From: Roseiarcus sp963770035
Lineage (GTDB): Bacteria; Pseudomonadota; Alphaproteobacteria; Rhizobiales; Beijerinckiaceae
Assembly: GCA_963770035.1 (NCBI GenBank)
Contig: CAVYON010000037.1
Location: forward strand, 124,001-188,000
Direction of reading: 5' to 3'
Length of the DNA: 64,000 nt
Shown here: positions 22,774 to 31,407 of the stretch, piece by piece
Numbering within the stretch: the first letter of the stretch is position 1
Layout of the letters: each line of letters opens with the position of its first letter
Position numbers and translations under genes: made by a program
The notes under the pieces: generated by a model
What the model saw: only the letters and a program-made list of their open reading frames with translations
Database searches by the model: none
Told to the model about the DNA's origin: nothing

Positions 22774-23667
22774 TCAGCGGCGCGCCTTCAAGGCGTCCGC
22801 CAGCCGCGCGGTGGCGGAGCCAGGTTTGAGCGGCTTCGGCTGGCTTTCATGCGGCGCCCACGCGCTGAGCCAGAGAATGTCGAAGGTCGCGCGCAGCCGG
22901 CCGTCAGGGTCGGCGAACGCGTCCGCGTAAGCCGCCGCAGCGCGCGCGACAACTTCGCGCCGAAGCGGCTTGCGGCTGCGGTCGATGAGCGCGTTCGCGG
23001 CGCCGAAGGCGCGCAGATCGCGCATCAGCGCAAAAATGTCGTCATAGCGGACGGTGACCCGGTCGAGATCGACGACCGGCAGCGCCAGACCCGCCCTCTG
23101 GGCCAGGGCGCCCAGCGCCCGCAATTCAACGAACGGCGCGACGCGGGGCGCGGCGCCGCCGAGAATCTCGCTCTCGGCCAGCGTCAGGCTCTGACGCAGT
23201 TCGGTCAGCGTATTGCCGCCAAGCAGCGCCACGACGGCGAGGCCGTCGGGCGCGAGCGCCCGGCGCATCTGGATCAGGGCGCCGGGCAGGTCGTTGACCG
23301 TTTGCAGCGCGAGGAGCGACACGGCGAGATCGAAGCGGCCGTCGGCGAGCGGCAGGCGCTCGACGTCGCCGACCGCCCCCAAAAAACCGCCAACGCCCAA
23401 GCTTGCGCCCGTGGGAGCGAGCCGGACGACCGCGTCGACCTGTCCGCTTGCAGCCAGCGCGACCGCGCCATGCGGTCCCGGCGCGCCGAGATCGACGGCG
23501 ATCGCGAACCGGCGCTTGACCACCCCCACGCGGTCGATCAGGTCCTCGGCCGCCCGTTGAAGGAGAAAATCGGCGCCGGCATGCGCGCCGGCCCTCCCCC
23601 AGGCCCGGTCGAGCCGGCGAAGGACAAGCGCGCGGTCGAAGATCTGCGGCGGCGAAGTTGGAGGCAT
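22774..23667 (-). CDS. SAM-dependent methyltransferase (BioC/NDUFAF5-like)
   Basis: 297 residues. The N-terminal IFDRALVLRRLDRAWGRAG and DFLLQRAAEDLIDRVGVVKR resemble the mitochondrial complex-I assembly methyltransferase NDUFAF5 family of alphaproteobacteria. GDVERLPLADGRFDLAVSLL and ALAPDGLAVVALLGGNTLTE fit motifs II-III of class I methyltransferases. The usual glycine-rich motif I (VDLGAPGPHG) is weak. Divergent from comF across 64 bases. Confidence 0.8.
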   Translation of the reverse strand: MPPTSPPQIFDRALVLRRLDRAWGRAGAHAGADFLLQRAAEDLIDRVGVVKRRFAIAVDLGAPGPHGAVALAASGQVDAVVRLAPTGASLGVGGFLGAVGDVERLPLADGRFDLAVSLLALQTVNDLPGALIQMRRALAPDGLAVVALLGGNTLTELRQSLTLAESEILGGAAPRVAPFVELRALGALAQRAGLALPVVDLDRVTVRYDDIFALMRDLRAFGAANALIDRSRKPLRREVVARAAAAYADAFADPDGRLRATFDILWLSAWAPHESQPKPLKPGSATARLADALKARR

Positions 23668-23731
23668 TGGCCGCCCTTATGCGACGACCAGCCACGTCGC
23701 GCAAAGCCCCGGTTCGCGTTAACCTCGCCTC

Positions 23732-24526
23732 ATGCATGCGGATTTGGCCTTTTCTGCGGATGAATTCGCCGCTCCTGGCTGGCGGCGGCGCGCGCTCGAT
23801 TGCGCGCTCAGGTTGGCGAAAGGAGCGGTCGACACCCTCTATCCGCCAACCTGCCTCGCCTGCCGCGCGGCGACCGAGGCGCATGGGGCTCTCTGTCCAC
23901 GCTGCTGGAGCGCGATGCGTTTCATCGAACGGCCCTATTGCGAGCGCCTCGGCACGCCGTTCGAGCAGGACCTCGGCGACGGCCTCCTGTCGCCGCAGGC
24001 GATGGCCGATCCGCCGGTGTTCGCCCGCGCCCGGGCCGTCGCCCGGTTCGAGGACGGCCCGGCGCGCAAGCTCGTCCACCGGCTGAAATATTCCGACCGC
24101 GCCGAACTGGCGCGGCCGATCGCGCGCTGGATGGCGCGGGCGGGCGCGGACATCCTCGCCGACGCCGACTGTCTCGCGCCCGTTCCTCTCCACCCCGTCA
24201 GACTTTGGCGGCGGCGCTTCAACCAGGCCGCCATGCTGGCGCGGGAAATCGCCCGCGTCAGCGGCAAACCCTGCGACGTCGGCGCGCTCCTCAGGGTCAA
24301 GGCGACCCACAGTCAAGTCGGCCTCAGCCGGACGCAGCGGGCGGAGAACGTCCAGGGGGCGTTCAAGGCCGCCGACGGCGCCGTCGTGAAAGGCCGCAAC
24401 GTCGTGCTTGTCGACGACGTGTTGACGTCCGGAGCGACCGCCAATGCTGCGTCCCGGGTGCTCCTGCGGGCGGGGGCGAAGCGGGTCGACGTACTCGTGT
24501 TCGCGCGGGTTGTTACGGGGGCGTGA
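23732..24526 (+). CDS. comF: ComF-family phosphoribosyltransferase-like protein
   Basis: 264 residues. A zinc-ribbon-like N-terminus has two Cys pairs (CLAC and CPRC). The C-terminal VVLVDDVLTSGATANAASRV is the PRPP-binding signature of the phosphoribosyltransferase fold. HPVRLWRRRFNQAAMLAREI and SQVGLSRTQRAENVQGAF are typical of ComF, needed for DNA uptake in competent bacteria but widespread in others. The neighbourhood with the methyltransferase and grxC is the standard alphaproteobacterial order. Confidence 0.9.
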   Translation: MHADLAFSADEFAAPGWRRRALDCALRLAKGAVDTLYPPTCLACRAATEAHGALCPRCWSAMRFIERPYCERLGTPFEQDLGDGLLSPQAMADPPVFARARAVARFEDGPARKLVHRLKYSDRAELARPIARWMARAGADILADADCLAPVPLHPVRLWRRRFNQAAMLAREIARVSGKPCDVGALLRVKATHSQVGLSRTQRAENVQGAFKAADGAVVKGRNVVLVDDVLTSGATANAASRVLLRAGAKRVDVLVFARVVTGA

Positions 24527-24595
24527 CCGCCTATATTGTTGAGGTTTGACGCGTATTGTCAGGATTGGCGGGCCTCCCAGGGAGTCGAGAGCGAA

Positions 24596-24853
24596 GTGAA
24601 GCCGGTCGTTATCTACACAAAATCGACGTGCGCTTATTGTCACGCCGCCAAGGCCCTCTTGGCGAAGAAGGGCGTCGCTTTCGAGGAAATCGGGGTCGAC
24701 GGCGACCGGGCGGCGCAGGCGGCGATGGCCGCAAAAGCTAACGGCCGCCGGACGGTTCCGCAGGTCTTTATCGGCGGGGCGCCTGTCGGCGGGTGCGACG
24801 ATCTCTATGATCTCGATGGGGCGGGCGAACTGGATGCGTTGCTGGCGGGTTGA
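24596..24853 (+). CDS. grxC: Glutaredoxin 3
   Basis: 85 residues from GTG 24596, the normal length for GrxC; an upstream ATG would add an unrelated tail. YTKSTCAYCHAAKALL holds the CxxC dithiol, RRTVPQVFIGGAPVGGCDDL holds the cis-Pro and glutathione-binding loop. It reduces disulfides and mixed glutathione disulfides in the cytoplasm. It is 70 bases after comF and three bases before the DUF1178 gene. Confidence 0.92.
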   Translation: MKPVVIYTKSTCAYCHAAKALLAKKGVAFEEIGVDGDRAAQAAMAAKANGRRTVPQVFIGGAPVGGCDDLYDLDGAGELDALLAG

Positions 24854-24856
24854 TGC

Positions 24857-25285
24857 ATGATCAAATACGCACTCGGCTGCGCCGAGGGACATGAGTTCGA
24901 GAGCTGGTTTCCCGACAGCGCCGCTTACGAAGAGCAGCGGAAGCGCCAGCTTGTCGCTTGTCCAGAGTGCGGCTCGACGGTGGTGGACAAGGCGATCATG
25001 GCCCCGGCTGTCGTGGGCGATCGAAATCCGCCCGAGGCGCCGACGACCTTGCTCGACGCCAAGCGGCGGCACGCCCGCGACATGGTGGTTCGCCTGCGCC
25101 AGGAAATCGAGGCGAACACTGACGACGTCGGCGGCAAATTCGCCGAGGTGGCGCGCGCCATTCACGCCGGCGATGAACCCGAACGAGCGATCCGCGGCCA
25201 GGCAAGCTCCGACGAAGCGCGCGCGCTGATCGAGGAAGGCGTCGGCGTCATGCCGATGCCGGCGCTCGCGGACGAGATGAACTGA
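24857..25285 (+). CDS. DUF1178-family protein
   Basis: 142 residues. IKYALGCAEGHEFESWFPDS and VACPECGSTVVDKAIMAP fit the DUF1178 zinc-ribbon start; the C-terminal half (ADDVGGKFAEVARAIHAGDE-like, AIRGQASSDEARALIEEGV) is the conserved helix-rich part. Its function is not established. It follows grxC at three bases, a common pair in alphaproteobacteria, so it is in the same operon. Confidence 0.88.
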   Translation: MIKYALGCAEGHEFESWFPDSAAYEEQRKRQLVACPECGSTVVDKAIMAPAVVGDRNPPEAPTTLLDAKRRHARDMVVRLRQEIEANTDDVGGKFAEVARAIHAGDEPERAIRGQASSDEARALIEEGVGVMPMPALADEMN

Positions 25286-25324
25286 GCTTCTGGGAGCCTA
25301 GCAACTTGGGATCGAATGGCCCGG

Positions 25325-25440
25325 CTTCCCCTCATCCGGCTGGCTGTCGCCGGCCAGCTTCCCCTTGCGGGGGAAGGGGATCGGCGCTCTCCCGCCGGGA
25401 GAGGAAAGCTGCGATGAGGCAGTGTGAGGGTTCGCTGGCG
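25325..25440. repeat. Repeat-family A copy
   Basis: CCCCTCATCCGGC at the left, a hairpin CTTCCCCTTGCGGGGGAAG in the middle and a right end GTGAGGGTTCGCTGGCGCGA define the family. A fuller copy is at 41383-41540, and a copy split by the IS110 element is at 43076-43113 and 45027-45130. Confidence 0.7.
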
Positions 25441-25451
25441 CGACCGTAGTT

Positions 25452-26252
25452 CTACTTCCCGTTCACCCGGAATTCCTGGGCCTCGACCACCGTCGTTCCA
25501 ATCATGGTGCGCACCGAGACACGGAACGGCATCCAGACGTGGTCGGATTCGATCGGGGCCAGCCAGACTTCGAGGTCCTTGTTTTCGGCCATGAACTTGG
25601 TGGCCGGGCGGTTCGGGCTATGTCCGGAGATCGGCACGTAGCGGGCGGCGCAGACGACGACGGGTCCATCGTAGCCCTTCGCCTTGGCGTCGCGCTCGCC
25701 CACATAGGTGAGGTCGATGTCGAACCGGGTGTAGCCGTCGAAGATCGGGATCTTGCGATTGCAGGCCTCGGACGGGGCCATGGCGCCGGAGGCGGGGGCG
25801 GGAATCACCACCGCGCCGACCGGGTCGACGATGTCCTGCTCGTCATGCGGACCGAGCGGAACGCGGTCCGGCTTCTCGTCGAACGGGGGAGCGATATCAA
25901 TGCCGGTGACGGCGTTGCCGGAGAGCGCCATGCGGATCGTGCGCGTCATCTGCGAACTGGCGGCGGTGGTGGCGAACGTCGCGGGCGAAATGCGCCCCTG
26001 GACGATCGCGCCATTCCCGGTCGAGGCGCCGCGGGCGTTGGCCAACAGGCGCGCAAGCCCGGTGAGCTTTGCGTCGGCGCGAATCGCATAGCTCGTGGGG
26101 GAGAGCTTTGCGTCGAGGACGGCCTGGCCGATCGGCAGGCCGACCAGCGATACGCGGTAGGTGGCGTGCAGCATGTCGGCTTCGGCCGGCGGCGAGGTCA
26201 GCGCCGCCGCCGCCGCGAACAGGCCGAGTCCCAACCCTATCGATGGCGTCAC
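25452..26252 (-). CDS. DUF3108 exported protein
   Basis: 266 residues from GTG 26252; TPSIGLGLGLFAAAAALTS with an A-x-A site (PAEADM) is a signal peptide. ATYRVSLVGLPIGQAVLDAK and SYAIRADAKLTGLARLLAN are the start of the DUF3108 beta-barrel-like fold; CNRKIPIFDGYTRFDIDLTY and DLEVWLAPIESDHVWMPFRV end it. It should be periplasmic. The function is unknown. It is divergent from the GNAT gene. Confidence 0.8.
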   Translation of the reverse strand: MTPSIGLGLGLFAAAAALTSPPAEADMLHATYRVSLVGLPIGQAVLDAKLSPTSYAIRADAKLTGLARLLANARGASTGNGAIVQGRISPATFATTAASSQMTRTIRMALSGNAVTGIDIAPPFDEKPDRVPLGPHDEQDIVDPVGAVVIPAPASGAMAPSEACNRKIPIFDGYTRFDIDLTYVGERDAKAKGYDGPVVVCAARYVPISGHSPNRPATKFMAENKDLEVWLAPIESDHVWMPFRVSVRTMIGTTVVEAQEFRVNGK

Positions 26253-26419
26253 GTCATGGCTCCGGTTCCGAATCGCTCGATCTTTCCAGGACGCGATTAA
26301 GCACAAAATCCGGCGTCATTGCGCCGGGCCGAAGGAAACGCGCGGCGCGCCAAAAAAGTCACGCGGCCCGCGTGTCAAGACCTTGCGGCGACGTCGCAGC
26401 CGGACATAACATCGACGCC

Positions 26420-26926
26420 ATGGTCGAGACGGTTATCTCTATCCGCCCGGCGCGGCTCGGCGACGAAGTCGACATTGCCAGGGTGCACGACGAGGCGTGG
26501 CGCGAAGCCTATCGCGGCGTCATTCCCGGCCGCGAGCTCGAGCGCATGATCGCGCGTCGCGGTTCTTCCTGGTGGCGGATGGCGATTTCCCGGCGCACGC
26601 CGTTGCTGGTGCTGGAGTTTGGCGATTCCGTCGTCGGCTATGTCAGTTACGGACGCAACCGGGTGCCGGCGCTCGGCTATGGCGGGGAGATCTTCGAGCT
26701 CTACCTTTCGCCCGAATGTCAGGGGTGCGGATTCGGCCGGCGCATGTTCGCGGCCGCGCGCAAGGACCTCGAGGGCCACGGCTACGGGTCGTTCGTGGTC
26801 TGGGCGCTGGCCGACAACGATCGGGCGGTCGGGTTCTACAGCCAGCTCGGCGGCCGGGTGGTGCGGCGCGCGCATGAGACTTTCGGCGGTCAGGAGCGCG
26901 AACGGGTCGCTTTCGGCTTTGGTTGA
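26420..26926 (+). CDS. GNAT-family N-acetyltransferase
   Basis: 168 residues. SIRPARLGDEVDIARVHDEA is the N-terminal helix-strand of the GNAT fold, ELYLSPECQGCGFGRRMFAA is motif A with the acetyl-CoA pyrophosphate loop (QGxGxG variant QGCGFG), and ALADNDRAVGFYSQLGGRVV is motif B. The substrate is not known. ATG 26420 is the only sensible start. Confidence 0.85.
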   Translation: MVETVISIRPARLGDEVDIARVHDEAWREAYRGVIPGRELERMIARRGSSWWRMAISRRTPLLVLEFGDSVVGYVSYGRNRVPALGYGGEIFELYLSPECQGCGFGRRMFAAARKDLEGHGYGSFVVWALADNDRAVGFYSQLGGRVVRRAHETFGGQERERVAFGFG

Positions 26927-27012
26927 GGCGGCTTCGCCGCTATAAGCGCCCCGGCGCCCTGGGCCCCATCTCGGGGCTTTAGAGACAGCAGCGCCACTCT
27001 GGAGCAACGGCC

Positions 27013-27549
27013 TTGAATCTGAACGCTGTCACGATCGGCAAGAACGCGCCCCATGACGTCAACGTCGTGATCGAGGTGCCGATCGGCGGCGAGCCGATCA
27101 AATACGAGATGGACAAGGCGAGCGGCGCGCTGGTCGTCGATCGGTTTCTCTATACGTCGATGCGCTATCCCGGCAATTATGGCTTCATTCCCCATACCCT
27201 TTCGGATGACGGCGACCCGTGCGACGTGATCGTCGCCAACACCCGCGCCATCGTGCCAGGCGCGATCATCAGCTGCAGGATCGTCGGGGTGCTGATCATG
27301 GAGGACGAGGGCGGCGGCGACGAGAAGCTGATCGCGGTGCCGTCTGAGAAATTGACCAAGCGCTACGCGGGCATTCACAATTATTCGGATCTGCCGGAGA
27401 TCACCGTCCATCAGATCGAGCACTTCTTCGCCCACTACAAGGACCTCGAGCCGAACAAGTGGGTGAAGATCATCCGCTGGGGCGACGCCGAGGAGGCGCG
27501 CAAACTCGTGCTCGAGGGCGTCGAGCGGGCCAAGGGGGCCAAGGGCTAA
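27013..27549 (+). CDS. ppa: Inorganic pyrophosphatase, family I
   Basis: 178 residues from TTG 27013. The signature DDGDPCDVIV holds the metal-binding Asp residues, and IEVPIGGEPIKYEMDKASGA plus RYPGNYGFIPHTL are further active-site parts. It hydrolyses diphosphate in the cytoplasm and drives biosynthesis forward. The length is that of bacterial hexameric enzymes. The next gene follows at 30 bases. Confidence 0.95.
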   Translation: MNLNAVTIGKNAPHDVNVVIEVPIGGEPIKYEMDKASGALVVDRFLYTSMRYPGNYGFIPHTLSDDGDPCDVIVANTRAIVPGAIISCRIVGVLIMEDEGGGDEKLIAVPSEKLTKRYAGIHNYSDLPEITVHQIEHFFAHYKDLEPNKWVKIIRWGDAEEARKLVLEGVERAKGAKG

Positions 27550-27579
27550 GCGCGAAGCCGACTTGACCTTTAAGGGGGG

Positions 27580-28260
27580 ATGATGAAACGCTCATTCTTG
27601 GACGCCCGCATCGACGAGATGCAGGCCCTGTGCAACCGGCTGGGCGTTGCGCTCCCCGGCTTCGCCCATTGGGGGAAGGCCGAGTTCCTGGCCAACCCCG
27701 ACTCCGCCGCTTTCATCGCCGCCCGCGGCCTCGGCTGGAACGTCGTTGAATTCCGGCCCGGCGCCTTCGCCACCGATGGGCTGACGCTGTTCACCCTGCG
27801 CATGGGCGACTGGCGGGACCTCGAGACCAAGCGCGGCCGCCTTTACGCTGAAAAGGCGATCATGAGCCTCGACGGACAGAGGGCGCCGCACCACTACCAC
27901 GGGGTCAAGACCGAGGACATCGTCAACCGGGGCGGGGCGCGGTTCGTGGTCGAACTCTTCCGCGTGAACGCGCAGGGCGAGCCGACCAAGGACCGCTTCC
28001 GCGTCCTCAAGGACGTCGGCGTGCTCGATCTTGGCCCCGGCGACCAGGTGCGGCTCGAACCGGGCGAGAGCCTGACGCTCGAGCCCTACGTTGCACACGC
28101 CTTCTGGGCGGAAGGCGGCACGGCGCTCGCCGGCGAAGTGTCGCTCGCCAACGACGACGGCACGGACAACTATTTCGTCCCGCCGCTTGGCGTCTCCGAG
28201 CCGATCGTCGAGGACGCGCCGGCGCGGCGCGTGACGGTCAGGGACTATGGCCGGCTGTAA
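27580..28260 (+). CDS. D-lyxose/D-mannose isomerase-type cupin sugar isomerase
   Basis: 226 residues. APHHYHGVKTEDIVNRGG carries the metal-binding HxH...E pattern of the D-lyxose ketol-isomerase family (DUF1498), and LEPYVAHAFWAEGG holds the late His. The length fits the family. It converts aldoses such as D-lyxose or D-mannose to ketoses. ATG 27580 follows a GGGGG-rich ribosome site. The downstream neighbours (GDPD, nucleoside hydrolase) suggest general carbon scavenging. Confidence 0.8.
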   Translation: MMKRSFLDARIDEMQALCNRLGVALPGFAHWGKAEFLANPDSAAFIAARGLGWNVVEFRPGAFATDGLTLFTLRMGDWRDLETKRGRLYAEKAIMSLDGQRAPHHYHGVKTEDIVNRGGARFVVELFRVNAQGEPTKDRFRVLKDVGVLDLGPGDQVRLEPGESLTLEPYVAHAFWAEGGTALAGEVSLANDDGTDNYFVPPLGVSEPIVEDAPARRVTVRDYGRL

Positions 28261-28297
28261 TCAGCCGGCGGCCGGCCGGCTTGACGTGGGAAGCCCC

Positions 28298-29198
28298 ATG
28301 AGTTCGTCCGTTCGAACTGCAAGGCCATCGCGGCGCGCGCGGGCTCTTTCCCGAGAACACGTTGGAGGGCTTTCGCGGCGCGCTGGCGATCGGTGTGACG
28401 AGTGTAGAACTGGACGCGGCGATGACGGCGGACGGTGTCCTGGTCGTGATCCACGATCCGGTCCTGAACCCCGATCTCACCCGCGGCCGCGACGGCGCGT
28501 GGCTCCCGGCGCTCGGGCCCGCGGTGCGCAGGCTCCGGCTCGCCGAACTCGAGAGCTACGACGTCGGCGGGGCGCGGCCTGGCGGGGCGGCGGCCCGCGC
28601 CCATCCGCTTCAGCGCGCCTGCGCGGCGGCGCGCGTCCCGACGCTCGAGGCGGTGCTCGAAGCGCTCGCCCCCTCGCGCGTTGTCGTCGACGTGGAGCTG
28701 AAGACCGACCCGCTCCATCCCGAGTTGACGCCGTCGCCGGCGGAGATGGCGGACGCGGTCGTCGCCCTGGCCCGCCGGCTCGGCGCGCTCGATCGCCTGG
28801 CGATCCGCTCGTTCGACTGGCGCGGCCTCTTTCGCCTGCGCGACCGCTGGCCCGATGTCCCGCTCGGCTGGCTGACGGCGCCCGAGACCGCGAACTCGAC
28901 CTGGCGGGGCGAATTCGCCCGACCGGGTTTTTCGGTTCCGGCGTCGGTCGCGATGGCGGCGGGCGGCGCGGGCCGCGCGGTCTGGGCGCCGGATTTCCAC
29001 GAGCTCGCTCCGGACCTCGTCGCCGAGGCTCACGCGCTAGGGCTTCGCGTCGTCCCCTGGACGGTCAACGACCAGGACGCCATGGCCCGGCTGATCGGCT
29101 GGGGCGTCGACGGCCTGTGCACCGACCGGCCCGACCTCGCGCGGACCGCAATGGCGGAGGCGGGCCTCGAACCGCCGCCCCCTTATCCTCGGCCTTGA
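28298..29198 (+). pseudogene. Glycerophosphodiester phosphodiesterase, frameshifted near the start
   Basis: The main frame begins in the middle of the active site: GHRGARGLFPENTLEGFRGA (from 28323) then GVTSVELDAAMTADGVLVVI and HDP, the catalytic HR and ExD residues of GDPD enzymes. No start codon precedes the HRGA motif in this frame; a stop lies at 28299. The ATG at 28298 (MSSSVRTA) is in another frame, so one base was lost or gained between 28300 and 28322. TTG 28362 would leave out the catalytic His. The C-terminus (VPWTVNDQDAMARLIGWGVD) is normal. Confidence 0.75.
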
Positions 29199-29388
29199 CC
29201 CGCAATTGTGGCCGCGCCCACCTGGTCCGCGGACGCGCTTTTCGGACCAAGTCCAAGCGATTTCAACGGCTTAGGGGGCAAAATCGGCGACTCCAGCTTC
29301 TACAACTCAATGTTTTCAAAGGGTTACGCGAAGGTTGGGGCGCCGGGGCCTCGGCTCGTAGCCGCGCTCGCTGAGCGCGGGACGCGGT

Positions 29389-29433
29389 CCATAGGGCGTT
29401 CGGAAGAACGCCCGTCTTTCGACGGGCTATCGA
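29389..29433. repeat. Double-hairpin repeat, copy 1
   Basis: CATAGGGCGTTC pairs with GAACGCCC, and GCCCGTC pairs with GACGGGC around TTTC, giving two adjacent hairpins. The rest of 29199-29439 holds no gene. Other copies are at 34267, 41466, 42948 and 45061. Confidence 0.8.
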
Positions 29434-29439
29434 CCGCGT

Positions 29440-30433
29440 CTACAGAGTCGCCAGCCGAACCATCGCCTCGAAGAACCGGGTGCGGAACCGTTCGGCGTCG
29501 ACCGCGACCGCGACCTCGGCGTTGGCGAGCCGCCCCCAGCGGCCGTCCCAGTCGACCACGGTCGCTCCCACGGTGAGACGCCCGGCGGTCTCGACGTCGA
29601 CGCAGGCGCGGCGGGTCTCGACCAGCGCGGGATCGAGCGCGACGGCGACGGCGAGCGGGTCGTGCATGATCAGGAAGCGCCGCCCCGTCCGCCTCTCCAT
29701 CCGCTCGAAGTAGAACCGCGCCGAGTTCGGCGAGGAAGGCCGTCACGGCCTTCGCGCGGACGCCGTCGCCGCAGCGGGCGGCGAGCGCCTCGAGGTCCCC
29801 GCCGTCGATCGTGACCTTGTGGGTCACGTCGAGGCCGATCGCCACGACCGCCGCCGCGCCCGGTCCACCAAAGGCGCGGAACACGATCCGCGCCGCCTCC
29901 GGATCGTGCCAGATGTTGAACTCCGCGCTCGGCGTCACGTTGCCGTGAACCGCGTAGGCCCCGCCCATGATGACGAAGCGCTTGAGGAGGCGCGGCAGCT
30001 CGGGCTCGCGCATCGCCGCAAGGGCGATGTTGGTCAGCGGCCCGGTCGCGACCAGAATGAGTCGCCCGGCATGCGCGCGCGCCGCGGCAAGGATCGCATC
30101 GACCGCATGCGAGGGCTCGGCCGGCTCCGGCGGTTCGGCCAGGGTCGCGTGCCCGAGTCCGGTCGCGCCGTGAACGGCGCGCGCGTCGTTCGGCTCGGGC
30201 GCGAGCGGCAGCGCGGCGCCCGGCGACACCGGAACGTCCGCGCGTCCGGCGAGCGCGAGCACGGCGCGCGTGTTGCGGGTCGCATTGGCGAGGCTGACAT
30301 TGCCGACGACGGTCGAGACTCCGAGAAGGCGCGCCCCAGTCTCGGCGCAGGCGTAGAGGAGGGCGAAGGCGTCGTCGATGCCGGTGTCGACGTCGACGAA
30401 CACGGTTTCGGGCTCATGCGACATGGGGTTCAT
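29440..30433 (-). pseudogene. Nucleoside hydrolase (IunH-like), frameshifted
   Basis: From ATG 30433 the frame shows FVDVDTGIDDAFALLYACAE, the Asp cluster that binds Ca and ribose, then GATGLGHATL, RLILVATGPLTNIALAAMRE and KRFVIMGGAYAVHGNVTPSA with EFNIWHDPEAA. Near 29720 the reading frame changes: the C-terminus ERMERRTGRRFLIMHDPLAV and TRRACVDVETAGRLTVG lies in another frame ending at 29440. A single-base change in a GGCGCGG run explains this. Without it the enzyme would be a normal 330-residue ribohydrolase for purine or pyrimidine nucleosides. Confidence 0.8.
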
Positions 30434-30591
30434 GGGCGCCTCTCCGCGCGCGGCGGGTCCGATCTTGGTCAAGTCCGCCACGCATTCTGGCGCAACCGGC
30501 GCGCCGCGGTCAAAGTCGGCCGCGCCAGCCGAACGGACGCGTGCGTAGGTCGGCAAACTCCGGCAGAATGGCGGCCGAACAGGAAGAGCCC

Positions 30592-31407
30592 ATGATCTCC
30601 GACTGGGACGACGCCTACGACAACGCCGGCCACATCGGCGACGCCGAGGTCTTTCCGAGATTGTGGGCCGCTCGCGCCGCGACCTTCGAGGGCGAGCGGC
30701 TCGCGGCCGGGCGCGCCGAACTCGACTGCGCCTATGGCGAGGGGCCCCGCGAGCGGCTTGCCCTGTTCTTTCCGGACAGTCCGTCGAAGGGTCTCGTTGT
30801 CTTCGTCCACGGCGGCTTCTGGATGCGCTTCGACAAATCCTTCTGGTCGCACCTCGCCGAGGGTCCAGTCCGCCGCGGCTGGACGGTCGCTGTGCCGAGC
30901 TATGCGCTCGCGCCCGGAGTTCGCATCCGCGACATCACACAAGCGATCGCGCGGGCGATCGCCACCGCCGCGACCCGCGCTTCCGGGCCGATCGCGCTCG
31001 CGGGCCACTCGGCCGGCGGCCATCTCGTCGCGCGCATGGCCTGCCTCGATGGGCCGCTGCCGGCGCCCGAGCGGGCGCGCCTCGTTCGCGTCGCGCCGAT
31101 CAGCGGCCTCTTCGACCTGCGCCCGCTCATGCGGACGCGGATGAACCGGACACTCGGGCTTGACGAGGCCGAGGCGGTCGCCGAAAGCCCGGCGCTGGCG
31201 CGGCCGTTGCCCGGACTCAGCCTCACCGCATGGGTCGGGGCCGACGAGCGGCCGGAGTTCGTGCGCCAGAGCGAACTCATCGCCAACATCTGGACGGGCC
31301 TCGGCGCCGCGTGCAAATGCGTGCGCCTGACCGGGCGCCATCACTACGACGTGATCGGCGAACTGACGGACTCCGATTCCGCCCTGACCGCCTATCTCGC
31401 GCCCTGA
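30592..31407 (+). CDS. Alpha/beta-hydrolase, kynurenine-formamidase-like esterase
   Basis: 271 residues from ATG 30592, preceded by AGGAAGAG. VVFVHGGFWMRFDKSFWSHL is the HGGxW oxyanion motif, IALAGHSAGGHLVARMACLD the GxSxGG nucleophile, and RHHYDVIGEL the catalytic His. YDNAGHIGDAEVFPRLWAAR at the start is typical of arylformamidase-like enzymes. The substrate is not certain. It converges on the MATE gene with a 16-base overlap. Confidence 0.82.
   Translation: MISDWDDAYDNAGHIGDAEVFPRLWAARAATFEGERLAAGRAELDCAYGEGPRERLALFFPDSPSKGLVVFVHGGFWMRFDKSFWSHLAEGPVRRGWTVAVPSYALAPGVRIRDITQAIARAIATAATRASGPIALAGHSAGGHLVARMACLDGPLPAPERARLVRVAPISGLFDLRPLMRTRMNRTLGLDEAEAVAESPALARPLPGLSLTAWVGADERPEFVRQSELIANIWTGLGAACKCVRLTGRHHYDVIGELTDSDSALTAYLAP

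Noticed and set aside
23126..25165. 679-codon minus-strand frame across comF, grxC and DUF1178
   Set aside because: It overlaps three well-supported genes and is Arg-rich shadow sequence.
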